From: Muribaculaceae bacterium
GTDB taxonomy: Bacteria > Bacteroidota > Bacteroidia > Bacteroidales > Muribaculaceae
Length of the DNA: 64,000 nt
Direction: 5' to 3'
Assembly (NCBI GenBank): GCA_017557625.1
Contig: JAFYYG010000026.1
Coordinates: 47,674-111,673 of the forward strand
Shown here: piece after piece, positions 32,469-41,614 of the stretch
How positions within the stretch are numbered: position 1 is the stretch's first letter
Layout: every line of letters begins with the position of its first letter
Notes under the pieces: model-generated
Told to the model about the DNA's origin: nothing
The model's database searches: none
What the model saw: the letters and a program-made list of their open reading frames with translations, nothing else
Position numbers and translations under genes: made by a program

Positions 32469-32741
32469 CTAGACTTGTTCTTTGGGCTTGGTTTTTTGCT
32501 TTTCAAGGATGTCGAGTGCCATGTTGAGGATAGTTGGGTCGTCGAGGACAACGATGCCCCCGTCGGGACCAGGTTCAACGTGCACGCCCATGTGAATGCC
32601 GAAGTCATAGTTTGACCCGCCAAAGTAGTTTCTTACTGTTTGAACGCTAAGGTTCAACTTCTCGGCAATCTCGTGTGTAGAGCCTTCAGGCAGACTAGCC
32701 TTGATGCGGCGAAGCTCATTGAAAGTAATAGTCTTTGGCAT
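32469..32741 (-). CDS. Small helix-turn-helix protein, 90 aa
   Basis: A 90-residue protein with an N-terminal helix-turn-helix (STHEIAEKLNLSVQTVRNYFGG) preceded by ITFNELRRIKASLP. The C-terminal half contains GPDGGIVVLDDPTILNMALDILEK. No cysteines or signal peptide. I recall this type as a widespread single-copy DNA-binding protein of Bacteroidales, but the target is unknown. Confidence 0.7.
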   Translation of the reverse strand: MPKTITFNELRRIKASLPEGSTHEIAEKLNLSVQTVRNYFGGSNYDFGIHMGVHVEPGPDGGIVVLDDPTILNMALDILEKQKTKPKEQV

Positions 32742-32882
32742 GATAAATATTGATTTTATGATTTAGAATAACTTGTGTCTTTAAAAATTGCTATAAAGGT
32801 AGTGATTATTTTTTAATGTAAAAAGAAAAACGCTTTGTTTTTGAAAAATATTGTAATGATTACTGCTAAAAAAGCAAACTGA

Positions 32883-33599
32883 TTATCGTTTGAAAAGACC
32901 TAAAATATTATAGATGAATTCGTTGTTTTCGATAAATAGTGTCATGATTAGTGCTATTAAAGCCAAAAGAGCAACGTTAGCCAGTAGCGCAATGATCATT
33001 TGTCTTGTCTCGCCTGGAGTGAATGAGATGTCGAACCAGAGAGGATATTTCTTTTTCAGGCGTTTGGTGATGTAATATACTATTGCAGCTGCGGTGACAC
33101 CGAGGACAGCACCGCACACGATATCGCCAGGATAGTGCACGCCTAGATAAATGCGGCTGTAGCACATGAGCGACGCCCATGCTATCATAAACCATGTGAA
33201 GGCTCGGTTTTTGAATATAAAAGCAAAGAATAGAGCTATGCCAAAGCAGTTAGCGGCATGGCTCGATACGAAGCCGAATTTTCCGCCGTTGTAACCGTTC
33301 ACGAGGTGAACAGTGGCTTGCAGGTCGGGGTTTCGTGATGGTCGCAGCCTTGCCACGGCAGGCTTGATGATGCTCGCCGATACCTGGTCGGCGATAAGAA
33401 TCACTACTCCCACCGCCAGCAGTACCGCCAGCATTTTTCTCCATCCTTTCTTCTTATAAATCATGTAGAGCAGCATCAGTATCATCGGCAACCATGTGGC
33501 GATTACCGTAACCAGTGCCATGAAGTTGTCGAAATACAGAGCGTGCCAACTGTTGATGGTGGTAAATATGCTTGCGTCAAATTGCTGTAATGCGTCCAT
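32883..33599 (-). CDS. PAP2-family membrane phosphatase
   Basis: A 238-residue integral membrane phosphatase with about six helices. The three PAP2 motifs are KPAVARLRPSR, GFVSSHAANCF and SRIYLGVHYPGD. It likely dephosphorylates a lipid phosphate such as undecaprenyl pyrophosphate or phosphatidate. It lies 27 bases after batE on the same strand with no terminator between, so it may be the last gene of the Bat operon. Confidence 0.87.
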   Translation of the reverse strand: MDALQQFDASIFTTINSWHALYFDNFMALVTVIATWLPMILMLLYMIYKKKGWRKMLAVLLAVGVVILIADQVSASIIKPAVARLRPSRNPDLQATVHLVNGYNGGKFGFVSSHAANCFGIALFFAFIFKNRAFTWFMIAWASLMCYSRIYLGVHYPGDIVCGAVLGVTAAAIVYYITKRLKKKYPLWFDISFTPGETRQMIIALLANVALLALIALIMTLFIENNEFIYNILGLFKR

Positions 33600-33626
33600 T
33601 TGTATTTCTTCTTGTCCGTTTGTCTT

Positions 33627-34394
33627 CTATATTATCTCAAGATCAGCTTTTTTCATCCAACCGTTTTTATTACTAGTCTCTATCTTGTACCAAATACCGT
33701 CGTTGGAGTTTTTGTTGTCTAAAGAATCAACAATTTCCACCTTGGTGCCGCTCGGTAGTTTGAACTCCTCTTTCTCGCCTTGACGTGGAGATTTGTTGGC
33801 TGGAGCCTTGTCGGTCATTACAATGGCATATATGGTCTTGCTGGTGTGATGATACATGTAATAGGAGCTTGCTAGCGCCAGCAATGTGAGAAATCCCAGC
33901 ACAATGGCTCCAAAGAATCCTATTTTCTGCAATGCCACACTACTAGCAATACGGTAGCAGGCAATGCCGGCGAGCATTAGCATAAAAAGCAATACGGCAA
34001 TTATTGCCCAGCTGTTGCTTGAGATGTGACTCACCAATCCCGAAAGCAGATTGATGAAGTAGTTAGATCCAGTTGTCTCGTTGATTTTTGCTTTCTCATT
34101 GACAAACTTGAGGTTGAAACGTGCGTCACTATTGCCAGGTTCGAGTTTAAGAGCCTTTTCATAGTTTAGTATGGCGTGTGCACGGTCATTGAGACGATAA
34201 TAGGCATTACCCAGATTATATCGCAGTTGAGTCGACTCGCCATCTCGCAATGCGCGCTCATACATTTCTATAGCTTTTTTGTATTTCTTCTGGTCATAGG
34301 CTTTGTTTCCCTGGTCTATGTAGTCGATGCCACTGGCCAGTGCAGTCACTGCCATGAGCACAAGAGTAAGGAATATTATTAGTCTATTTCTCAT
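33627..34394 (-). CDS. batE: Aerotolerance protein BatE (TPR and SH3)
   Basis: A 255-residue protein. Signal peptide, then about three tetratricopeptide repeats (IDQGNKAYDQKKYKKAIEMYE, YNLGNAYYRLNDRAHAILNYE), two membrane helices near residues 130-185, and a C-terminal bacterial SH3 domain (KSPRQGEKEEFKLPSGTKVEI). The order matches BatE of the Bacteroides aerotolerance operon. The start overlaps the batD stop by four bases. Confidence 0.85.
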   Translation of the reverse strand: MRNRLIIFLTLVLMAVTALASGIDYIDQGNKAYDQKKYKKAIEMYERALRDGESTQLRYNLGNAYYRLNDRAHAILNYEKALKLEPGNSDARFNLKFVNEKAKINETTGSNYFINLLSGLVSHISSNSWAIIAVLLFMLMLAGIACYRIASSVALQKIGFFGAIVLGFLTLLALASSYYMYHHTSKTIYAIVMTDKAPANKSPRQGEKEEFKLPSGTKVEIVDSLDNKNSNDGIWYKIETSNKNGWMKKADLEII

Positions 34395-36220
34395 TTGGTA
34401 GAGGTTTTACTGCGTTTAATCTTTTCTAATTGGTCGATGAGCTGTGCGCATTTGTCATATACGGCCGGCATGTCGCCATCGTCTAGAGATGGGGCGTATT
34501 GAGCATACTCGCAGGTTTCGAGCATTGCACGCGTGTCATCGATGTGCTGTTGCTGGAATCCAAATTGCTCCATCTCGATTGCAATATTGTCTTTGCTAAG
34601 CTCCGAGATGGGAATAGTAAGTTTGTCGCTGAGATATCCCCACAGTGCGGTGAGCGCCTCGGTATAAAAACCATTGCTGTCGTGCTTGCTGAGACACTCT
34701 TTGGCTTTCTTGAGGCGTCGTTGTGCCACCTTGCTGGCACGTCGGGTTCGCATCAGGGTGGTGTTGGCGTGTGTCTTTTCAATCTTGCGGTAAACTGCTA
34801 GGCCAACAAGAGTGAATAGCAAAGTTGCTGCAAAGATGAGCCAGTACCACCATTTTGTGATAAAGAAACTCTGGTTTTTGCTCAGTGATATCTTATCGGT
34901 GTTGATGGGACGTATGTCCATGTCGTGAAGGTCGGAGGGTTTGCCCTCGCCTTTCTCCACTTTAAGGTTGCTGCCATTGACCTTGATGCTGTCGTATTGC
35001 TCAGTGTTTGTGTTGAAAAATACGAAGTATGTATCAGGAATATCAAAATTTCCTACATGCTGCGGGATGAAAGGATAATCAAATGTCACATTTCCGCTCA
35101 TGTCGTCACCGTTGGGGCTTAGGTCTATCCTGCTCTGTGGGTCGTAAGTGTCAAACTCATTAGGCATATCCACAGTAGGGTTCTGAATATACTTGAGGTT
35201 GCCAGTGCCGCTCACGATGATGCTGTAGGTGGCTGGTGAGTAGGTCTTTAAATTGCGTGGGTCAACTTTAGATGTTACTGTGAACTCACCCACGGCACCG
35301 CTGAAGTTGGCAGGTTTTGGTTCAGGTAAAGGTTTGATATTGACGCTTGCCGTGTTGCTCTTCACTTGAATGTCGATAGGCTCAGGTCGGGAAATTTGTC
35401 CCATGGGAGTGCTATACACATCATATTGCACTAGTTGAGCATCGTAATTTCCTGACGTGATGGTAAGTTTTCCCGACTGTTGCGGATAAAGGATGCACTT
35501 CTTGAGCACGGCGGTGAAATATTGCTTTCCGTTGACGGTCTCAATCTGAGGCTCATTGTTTTCAAAAGGAAGATCTTCAATAAGGAAACCATTGAATGTG
35601 GGCTGAAGAGTGCATTGGAATCTTGACACGTTGTAGCGAGTGTAAAGCTTGATAAGGCACACTACAGCTTCTTGTTCATATACCACATCTTTTGAAAGGG
35701 TGATTTTTACGAAGAAATCATTGGCTTCCACATTGTTGCCAGCAGTTTGATTCATCGGGTCGGTAAAGTCGGTGTCATTGCTGGGGTATGATGGCTGTGG
35801 TGTAGATGGATATTGTGGAGATGCATTGCTATTGCCACTTGATGGAACTATTTCTATGATTGTAGCTTGTGTGCTAATTCTGTTGCCGTTGGCAATTATA
35901 GTGGCTGGAGGCAGAGTGTGCTTGCCTGGTGTCACCGCTTCGTAGAGCATGGTAAGCACCTGCGAGTAGTTGGTCGTGGTCTTACCATTGATTGTTCTCA
36001 CACTCATGCTGGTAGAGACTGAAGGGCCGAAAAGCAGATTTGCGCCATCAAGGTTTGGGAGCGAGGGGTTGGTGCCCTCAGCGCCTTCAAGCACATATTC
36101 TACCCTGAATTTTCCACCCACTTCCACTTTAGTGGGTGCTTGCACACGGAATGAGACAGCATGCGCAGCAAGCGTTGAGAGTAGTAATATTAATGAAATT
36201 ATGTGTTTTTTCTTAATCAT
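34391..36220 (-). CDS. batD: Aerotolerance protein BatD
   Basis: A 609-residue membrane-anchored protein. Signal peptide, then repeated Ig-like beta domains beginning VQAPTKVEVGGKFRVEYVLEG, with the BatD hallmark GPSVSTSMSVRTINGKTTTNYS. A Pro/Ser/Gln-rich linker follows near residue 130-150. One membrane helix (WWYWLIFAATLLFTLVGLAVY) lies about 150 residues from the C-terminus and leaves a cytoplasmic helical tail. It probably works with the BatA/BatB vWA proteins in the envelope; the biochemical role is unsettled. Confidence 0.9.
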   Translation of the reverse strand: MIKKKHIISLILLLSTLAAHAVSFRVQAPTKVEVGGKFRVEYVLEGAEGTNPSLPNLDGANLLFGPSVSTSMSVRTINGKTTTNYSQVLTMLYEAVTPGKHTLPPATIIANGNRISTQATIIEIVPSSGNSNASPQYPSTPQPSYPSNDTDFTDPMNQTAGNNVEANDFFVKITLSKDVVYEQEAVVCLIKLYTRYNVSRFQCTLQPTFNGFLIEDLPFENNEPQIETVNGKQYFTAVLKKCILYPQQSGKLTITSGNYDAQLVQYDVYSTPMGQISRPEPIDIQVKSNTASVNIKPLPEPKPANFSGAVGEFTVTSKVDPRNLKTYSPATYSIIVSGTGNLKYIQNPTVDMPNEFDTYDPQSRIDLSPNGDDMSGNVTFDYPFIPQHVGNFDIPDTYFVFFNTNTEQYDSIKVNGSNLKVEKGEGKPSDLHDMDIRPINTDKISLSKNQSFFITKWWYWLIFAATLLFTLVGLAVYRKIEKTHANTTLMRTRRASKVAQRRLKKAKECLSKHDSNGFYTEALTALWGYLSDKLTIPISELSKDNIAIEMEQFGFQQQHIDDTRAMLETCEYAQYAPSLDDGDMPAVYDKCAQLIDQLEKIKRSKTSTK

Positions 36221-36265
36221 TGCAAAGTGTTAAGTGTATATATATTGTTGTGTTGGAGAAAGTAG

Positions 36266-37510
36266 CTACCACTTGTTGCTGCTTGACCGGCGTTCTATAT
36301 ATTCTTGCTTACTTTGTCCTTTGTGAATCTTTTCCTGGACATTGTTTTCTTTATCTTGTACGGCTTTAAGAATCCGTTGAATATTCTTCTCATCGAGATT
36401 TATTTGTTCATCTTGTGAAACACTTAATTTCTGTTCTTTATCTCTTTCTCTATTTTGGTCTTTATTTTGACCTTGTCCTGACTTCTGTTTCTTTGTATTT
36501 TCTTTTTCTGGTCCTTGACCTTGTTTCTTCTTTTGTTCTTGGTCTTTTTTGTTTTTTAAGTCGTTCAAGTTTCTTAAATCACTTTTATTTTTTAAGTATT
36601 TCATTCTTTTCAATTTCTTCGATTTTGTGGTATTATTATTGTCTTTGTCGTTATTTTCATTAATAGAGCTTCCATTATCTTGTTTCTGTTCTTGTTGTTG
36701 CTGCTGTTCATGTTGTTGCTGTTCTTGCTGTTGCTGTTCTTGCTGTTCTTGCTGTTGCTGTTGCTGTTCTTGCTGTTGCTGCTGTTGCTGTTCTTGCTGT
36801 TGCTGTTCTTCCTTCTGCTGCTGTTGCTGTTCTTCCTGTTGCTGTTCCTGTTGCTGATTTTGATTCTGCTGTTGGTCTTCTGTGGAATCTTCGTCTCCAC
36901 CATTTTCATTATTTTTGTCTTCTTCTTTTTTGTCTTCTTCCATTTCGTCTTCTTCCATTTCGTCTTCTTCCATTTCGTCCTCTTCCATTTCGTCCTCTTC
37001 TAAGTATTTCAGCTGCGCCATTCTAAGGTTATAGCGTGTCTCATCATCGTAGGGATTGTGACGAAGTGAGTATTTATAAAGAATGATGGCATCATCATAA
37101 TACCCCAGCTCATATCTTATGTTTCCCAAATTATGGTATGCCATAGCTATAATCGTTGAGTCTTTTGTTAGTTCAGTCACTAGATTGAAGAGGCTATCGG
37201 AGCGGACCATCATATCCATCTTGAAGGTGTCATCTTCAGTAGATTTAAATTGTTTAACAAGCGACACAGCCCAGTTATAGTTTGCTGCTGGAGAGTTGGG
37301 GTTCACCTGTGCCGCTTTTTTATACATAATCTCGGCCTCTTCATATTTTCCTTCTTCAAAGAGTTTGTTGCCTTCTTTGATGAGTTGTCGCTCTTCCTTG
37401 TTCTCGATAACAGGAGTGTATTTATCTTTTTTACCACACCCAGTCAGTAAACACATCGCTGTGCTTGCTATAGTAGCGATTATCAATGATATGATGATGT
37501 TATTCTTCAT
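36266..37510 (-). CDS. batC: Aerotolerance protein BatC (TPR lipoprotein) with Gln/Glu-rich insert
   Basis: A 414-residue lipoprotein (lipobox LLTGC, C25). TPR repeats cover about residues 40-165 (EEGKYEEAEIMYKKAAQVNP, YELGYYDDAIILYKYSLRHNP). Then come four tandem EEDEM units, a Lys/Glu/Asn/Asp stretch, about 80 residues that are mostly Gln with Glu, and a Lys/Asn/Gln tail. The last 60 residues return to the family pattern (LDEKNIQRILKAVQDKENNVQEK). The low-complexity part makes it much longer than a usual BatC. It overlaps batB by 11 bases. Confidence 0.87.
   Translation of the reverse strand: MKNNIIISLIIATIASTAMCLLTGCGKKDKYTPVIENKEERQLIKEGNKLFEEGKYEEAEIMYKKAAQVNPNSPAANYNWAVSLVKQFKSTEDDTFKMDMMVRSDSLFNLVTELTKDSTIIAMAYHNLGNIRYELGYYDDAIILYKYSLRHNPYDDETRYNLRMAQLKYLEEDEMEEDEMEEDEMEEDEMEEDKKEEDKNNENGGDEDSTEDQQQNQNQQQEQQQEEQQQQQKEEQQQQEQQQQQQQEQQQQQQEQQEQQQQEQQQHEQQQQQEQKQDNGSSINENNDKDNNNTTKSKKLKRMKYLKNKSDLRNLNDLKNKKDQEQKKKQGQGPEKENTKKQKSGQGQNKDQNRERDKEQKLSVSQDEQINLDEKNIQRILKAVQDKENNVQEKIHKGQSKQEYIERRSSSNKW
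36680..37008. repeat. Low-complexity coding repeats inside batC
   Basis: On the plus strand this is a run of CTGTTG/TTGCTG/TTCTTG triplet words (about 36685-36880), encoding Gln/Glu on the minus strand. Four near-identical 15-base units TTCTTCCATTTCGTC follow (about 36935-37000), encoding EEDEM. Both are prone to slippage in multiples of three bases. Confidence 0.9.
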
Positions 37511-38555
37511 TGTTGTTTTTTGCTTTTCGTTTAAAGAAGCTTTTCTTTGCCAGCCACTTGTTTCTATTGTTCAGTAGTAGCACACTAGCGATAAGCAGCG
37601 CCAGTGCTATCCAAGCGAAAATCGGGAACTGCTCTCCTTCACGGCTGTAGGTGTATTGTGACAGGTTGGTTGCATCAAGTTTCTTTAGAGACTCGTCGAG
37701 TGCTTTCACGGCATCGATGGCATCACCCTTGACCATAATGCCTCCTCCCGCTTTGGCGATTTCTTTGGCCTGGTCTTCGTTGAAGCTTGTCATTGCTATA
37801 TCACCGTTGTCATCTAGCATCCACCTTTGTCCATCATCAGTTGGGATGGGAACATCGGCTTCGCCAATTCCTATCACGTTGACTTGAATGTTTTTTTCGT
37901 GAGCTTTCGTTGCTGCCTCATTGGCATCGCCCTCAAAGTTCTCGGCATCGGTGATGAGTATTATGGCTTTTGACACTTTCTCGTCTTGCGAAAACGAGTG
38001 CATTGACAAGTCTATGGCGGCAGCGATATTTGTACCCTGAAGCGAAATGATGTCGGTGCCGATGTTATTAAGAAACATCTTAGCGCTAGTGCCGTCGATG
38101 GTCAAGGGCATCTGCATCAACGCTTTGCCGGCAAATACCACAAGGCCCACTTTGTCGTTATGCAATCGGTCTATGAGTTTTTCCATCACCATTTTGGAAC
38201 GTTGCAGTCGTGAGATGCCGTTTTTGCTCGATGTGCTACTGGCGTTCATTGAGTTTGACACATCCATAGCAATTATTACCTCAATGCCTTTGGTCTGTCC
38301 TTTGACTTTTTCCATAGCCCCAGCCCGAGGACGTGCCAGCATCACAATCACCATTGCCAACAGTAGCAGGATGATAACGAGTCTCACCATTGGTTTGCGG
38401 CTTGACACGTCGGGCATGAGTTCTTGCAACTGCTTTTCTTTTCCAAACTTTGCCAACTTGCGCTTGCGGGCCCACCTGTCTAGCAGGAACATTCCCACAA
38501 CTGCTGGCAGCAGGAACAGCAGGTAAAGATACTCGGGATTTGCGAAACTGAACAT
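37500..38555 (-). CDS. batB: Aerotolerance protein BatB (vWA domain)
   Basis: A 351-residue inner-membrane protein. An N-terminal membrane helix pair (YLYLLFLLPAVVGMFLL, LVIILLLLAMVIVMLARP) is followed by a von Willebrand A domain with MIDAS motif DVSNSMNASS and the later threonine/aspartate segments (TIDGTSAK, LITDAENFEGDA). A C-terminal membrane helix (IFAWIALALLIASVLLL) ends in a basic tail. It pairs with BatA and follows it by 34 bases. Confidence 0.9.
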   Translation of the reverse strand: MFSFANPEYLYLLFLLPAVVGMFLLDRWARKRKLAKFGKEKQLQELMPDVSSRKPMVRLVIILLLLAMVIVMLARPRAGAMEKVKGQTKGIEVIIAMDVSNSMNASSTSSKNGISRLQRSKMVMEKLIDRLHNDKVGLVVFAGKALMQMPLTIDGTSAKMFLNNIGTDIISLQGTNIAAAIDLSMHSFSQDEKVSKAIILITDAENFEGDANEAATKAHEKNIQVNVIGIGEADVPIPTDDGQRWMLDDNGDIAMTSFNEDQAKEIAKAGGGIMVKGDAIDAVKALDESLKKLDATNLSQYTYSREGEQFPIFAWIALALLIASVLLLNNRNKWLAKKSFFKRKAKNNNEE

Positions 38556-38589
38556 GATATATCTTTAGTCGTTTTTTGTCGTGAATAAA

Positions 38590-39603
38590 TTATGGAATAG
38601 TCCTCAGCACAGAGTATCTAATGATTGCGCATAGGGTAAGTATTATTAGCAGTGCCAACGCCCAAGGTTGATAGGCGTCGTCAATGTTGTTGTGGCGCTC
38701 AACAGCGATGTGCGACTTTTCAAGTTTATCGATTTTGGCAAATATCTTCTTGAGCATTCCCTCATCAGTCGCCCTGAAGTATTTGCCACCAGTGGTCTTT
38801 GCAATGCTTTTGAGCATGTTCTCGTTAATATCAACTTTCATATAATCATGGCCTACAATTTGGCCTGTATTTTCGTCAATTAATGGCATTGGAGCCATAC
38901 CTTTGGCACCAACGCCAATGGTATAAATCTTAATGCCTTTACTACGAGCTGTTTCGGCCGCCGTTTCGGGATATACAATACCAGAGTTGTTGCTGCCATC
39001 GGTGAGCAGGATGATGCTCTTTGACTTGGCTTTTCCTTTGAGGAGGCGACTAGTGGCAATGGAGATGCCTTCGCCTATTGCGGTGCCGTCTTCAAGGGCA
39101 AACATCATCTTGATATCCAGGCTGTTGATGCTGTTGATGAGAGTGGGTTTGTCGGTTGTCATGGGAACTAGTGTGAAGGCATCTCCTGCAAAGACTACAA
39201 TTCCGATGTTATCGCTGGTGCGTCCTCTCACAAAGTCGCTTGCCACCTCTTTGGCGGCATCCAGTCGGTTGGGCTTGAAGTCTTCGGCAAGCATACTGCC
39301 GCTCACATCAATAGCCAGCATGATGTCGGTGCCGTCAACATTGCTCTGTGACCAAGAGTTGCTGGATTGTGGGCGGCACAAGATTATCACCAGGCAAGCC
39401 AACGCCAGCATTTTCAGGGCAAACAGCACGTGTTGCATCCACACCTTCCAGCTTGTGTCAATTTTGTTGAAGGCGCTGGTGGTGGGGAGTTTAAGAGTGG
39501 GGTCACTTTTGCGGCTCTTCAGCACGTGCCATGCTGTGAGAGGAATTATCAGCAGCAGAAGCCACAGCAGCTGGGGGTGCATAAACTGCATATCGCTTAT
39601 CAT
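38590..39603 (-). CDS. batA: Aerotolerance protein BatA (vWA domain)
   Basis: A 337-residue vWA protein with N-terminal helices (LLWLLLLIIPLTAWHVL; ALKMLALACLVIILC), a MIDAS motif in AIDVSGSMLAEDF, then AGDAFTLVPMTTDKPT and LLTDGSNNSG. A C-terminal membrane helix is near residue 315. The first ATG overlaps the upstream stop by four bases; Met5 and Met8 are alternatives. BatA and BatB are linked to aerotolerance and envelope stress in Bacteroides. Confidence 0.9.
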   Translation of the reverse strand: MISDMQFMHPQLLWLLLLIIPLTAWHVLKSRKSDPTLKLPTTSAFNKIDTSWKVWMQHVLFALKMLALACLVIILCRPQSSNSWSQSNVDGTDIMLAIDVSGSMLAEDFKPNRLDAAKEVASDFVRGRTSDNIGIVVFAGDAFTLVPMTTDKPTLINSINSLDIKMMFALEDGTAIGEGISIATSRLLKGKAKSKSIILLTDGSNNSGIVYPETAAETARSKGIKIYTIGVGAKGMAPMPLIDENTGQIVGHDYMKVDINENMLKSIAKTTGGKYFRATDEGMLKKIFAKIDKLEKSHIAVERHNNIDDAYQPWALALLIILTLCAIIRYSVLRTIP

Positions 39604-40598
39604 TGCTCTTTTTCCTCCTTTCCTGCGGCATTGCTGTGACTTTCTTCTTTGCCTTCTTCTTCAACTGGCATGGGTTTGGTTTGTTCCACAAAGTTCAGAG
39701 TGCGCTCGAATGCTATCTCGTTCTCGTTGGCAAGGGTTTGCATCTTTGCAAATTTCACATAGTCGGCAATCTCAAGAACTTCGCTAAGCTGGTCTTTTAC
39801 TTGCAAGGCTTCTTCATTGTGCTTTATTTGCTCCATAATCTCGCTGGACGTCATCTCCACAGCATTGATGCCAAAGCGTCGGTCGATATAGACCCTCAGG
39901 ATGTCGGTGAGACAGGAGTAGTATTCTTTATGCTGTCCATTCTGCCATAGCTGACGCTCTTTTAAATTGTTGAGTGCAAGAATCGCCTCCTCGTAGGGTG
40001 GCAAGCGCTTCTTCTCGTGTTTAAATGGGTTGATGCCCTTTTTAAACCACTTGAAGTAAGCAAAGATGAGTAAAGCCAATGCGGCGAGTCCAGCAAGCCA
40101 CGCCCACCAGTGGTTAGCAATGACATTGGGTATGTAGTCAACGATTTTGAATGGTACGTCCACAATGGTTTTGTAGTCTTTTATTTCACCATTGACATCT
40201 ACTTTCATAGCCTCAACTACCAAGTGCTCTTGGTTGCTCACCACGGTATCGCCATCTACAAAATATTTGATAGGCGGCAAGTCATATTCGCCTGGTTCAA
40301 AGGGTTGTAGGGTAATGGTCTGTGTTATTTCCTCGCGGTTGTTGTCAATGCTTTTAATCTGCATCTTGTCGCGCTTCACGATTTCGATGTCACCCAAAGT
40401 GTCAATATTGGAATCCAGGATAATGCCAGTGAGTGATTCATCTTGCACGATGTTTATGTACAGTTTCACGGTTTTTCCCATCATCACCTTTGCCGAGTCG
40501 AGCTTGACGCTGATGATTGTGTTGCCGGCATGTGATTTCATCGTCGGCACGCAGAGCAAAGCCAGTAACAGAATGCGATATAATAGTTTTCGTGTCAT
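39600..40598 (-). CDS. Bat operon membrane protein (BatD-like N-terminus)
   Basis: A 332-residue protein. Signal peptide, a periplasmic beta domain (ISVKLDSAKVMMGKTVKLYINI), one membrane helix (WWAWLAGLAALALLIFAYFKWF, near residue 170) and a cytoplasmic helical domain (PPYEEAILALNNLKERQLW, CLTDILRVYIDRRFG, TSSEIMEQI) ending in an acidic Glu-rich tail. The cytoplasmic part resembles DUF4381-type proteins that accompany MoxR/vWA systems. It lies between the DUF58 gene and batA, as in other Bat operons. Confidence 0.75.
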   Translation of the reverse strand: MTRKLLYRILLLALLCVPTMKSHAGNTIISVKLDSAKVMMGKTVKLYINIVQDESLTGIILDSNIDTLGDIEIVKRDKMQIKSIDNNREEITQTITLQPFEPGEYDLPPIKYFVDGDTVVSNQEHLVVEAMKVDVNGEIKDYKTIVDVPFKIVDYIPNVIANHWWAWLAGLAALALLIFAYFKWFKKGINPFKHEKKRLPPYEEAILALNNLKERQLWQNGQHKEYYSCLTDILRVYIDRRFGINAVEMTSSEIMEQIKHNEEALQVKDQLSEVLEIADYVKFAKMQTLANENEIAFERTLNFVEQTKPMPVEEEGKEESHSNAAGKEEKEQ

Positions 40599-40638
40599 TG
40601 AGAATCAATAGTTTGTGTTGTGATTTATTGAGGAAATA

Positions 40639-41508
40639 TTATCCACGGCGCTTAAAGATTGCCATCAGCGACTTGACATAATCTTCATCGGTGGCTACTT
40701 GCGCCATGTCAATATTGCTGCGATGCATGATGTCGGTCATCGCCTGCTGGCGCTCATACCACCATCGGTCGTAGGCCTGTCGCACGCGTCGGCTGCTGGT
40801 GTCAACCCATCGTTCTGCTCCCGTCTCGGCGTCTGCCACTTTCATTAGCCCCACGTTGGGCAGCTGTGCCTCACGCTTGTCATAGACCTGCACGGCAATC
40901 ACGTCGTGCTTGTGGTTGGCTAAAGACAGGCTTTTGTAGTAGTCTTTCTCGTCAAGGAAGTCACTGATTACGAATGCTGTGCACCGTTTCTTGATTGCAC
41001 TGGTCATGTATTCTAATGCTAGATTGATGTCGGTGCCTTTGCTCTCGGCTTGGTAGTTGAGAAGTTGACTTATTATCAATAAGATGTGTTTTTTTCCTTT
41101 CTTGGGAGGAATGAAATTCTCGACCTTGTCGCTAAAAAGCAGCAGTCCCACTTTGTCGTTGTTTTCGATGGCAGAGAAGGCGATAGTAGCGGCAATCTCG
41201 GTCATCACGTCGCGCTTCATCTCGCCTAGAGCGCCAAAATCCTTGCTGCCGCTCACATCAACCACGAGCATCACGGTGAGTTCGCGCTCCTCTTCATAGA
41301 TTTTGACGTAGGGGCGGTTTTGTCGAGCGGTGACGTTCCAGTCGATGTCGCGCACGTCGTCGCCATACTGATACTCGCGCACCTCGCTGAACGTCATGCC
41401 ACGGCCTTTGAATGCCGAGTGGTACTCGCCAGCAAAGATGTTGTGAGACAGCCCTTTTGCCTTAATCTCAATCTTGCGAACCTTCTTTAGCAATTCACTT
41501 CGTTCCAT
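40639..41508 (-). CDS. DUF58 domain protein of the Bat operon
   Basis: A 289-residue soluble protein. It has the DUF58 signature EYHSAFKGRGMTFSEVREYQYGDDVRDIDWNVTAR and a vWA-like core with VVDVSGSKDFG, LLLFSDKVENFIPP and AFVISDFLDEKDY. DUF58 proteins are the usual partners of MoxR ATPases. It lies second in the operon, 106 bases after moxR; that gap contains word repeats but no clear promoter. Confidence 0.9.
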   Translation of the reverse strand: MERSELLKKVRKIEIKAKGLSHNIFAGEYHSAFKGRGMTFSEVREYQYGDDVRDIDWNVTARQNRPYVKIYEEERELTVMLVVDVSGSKDFGALGEMKRDVMTEIAATIAFSAIENNDKVGLLLFSDKVENFIPPKKGKKHILLIISQLLNYQAESKGTDINLALEYMTSAIKKRCTAFVISDFLDEKDYYKSLSLANHKHDVIAVQVYDKREAQLPNVGLMKVADAETGAERWVDTSSRRVRQAYDRWWYERQQAMTDIMHRSNIDMAQVATDEDYVKSLMAIFKRRG

Positions 41509-41614
41509 CCAATTTCATTCAAGTTTCTTTAAATTAGAAACTTGAGGTTTAGAAGTTAGTGTTTAGTGTTTAGAGATGCATTTGATTTCAGCCTCATTGT
41601 GCATTATGCATTGA

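Noticed and set aside
36549-36857. Cysteine-run ORF on the plus strand (CCSCC-type repeats)
   Set aside because: It is the antisense shadow of the Gln-rich region of batC, created by CTG/TTG triplet repeats; no start context or domain supports it.
36266-37510. Calling batC a frameshifted pseudogene because of its low-complexity region
   Set aside because: The frame is intact through to the conserved BatC C-terminus, and overlaps with batB are normal.
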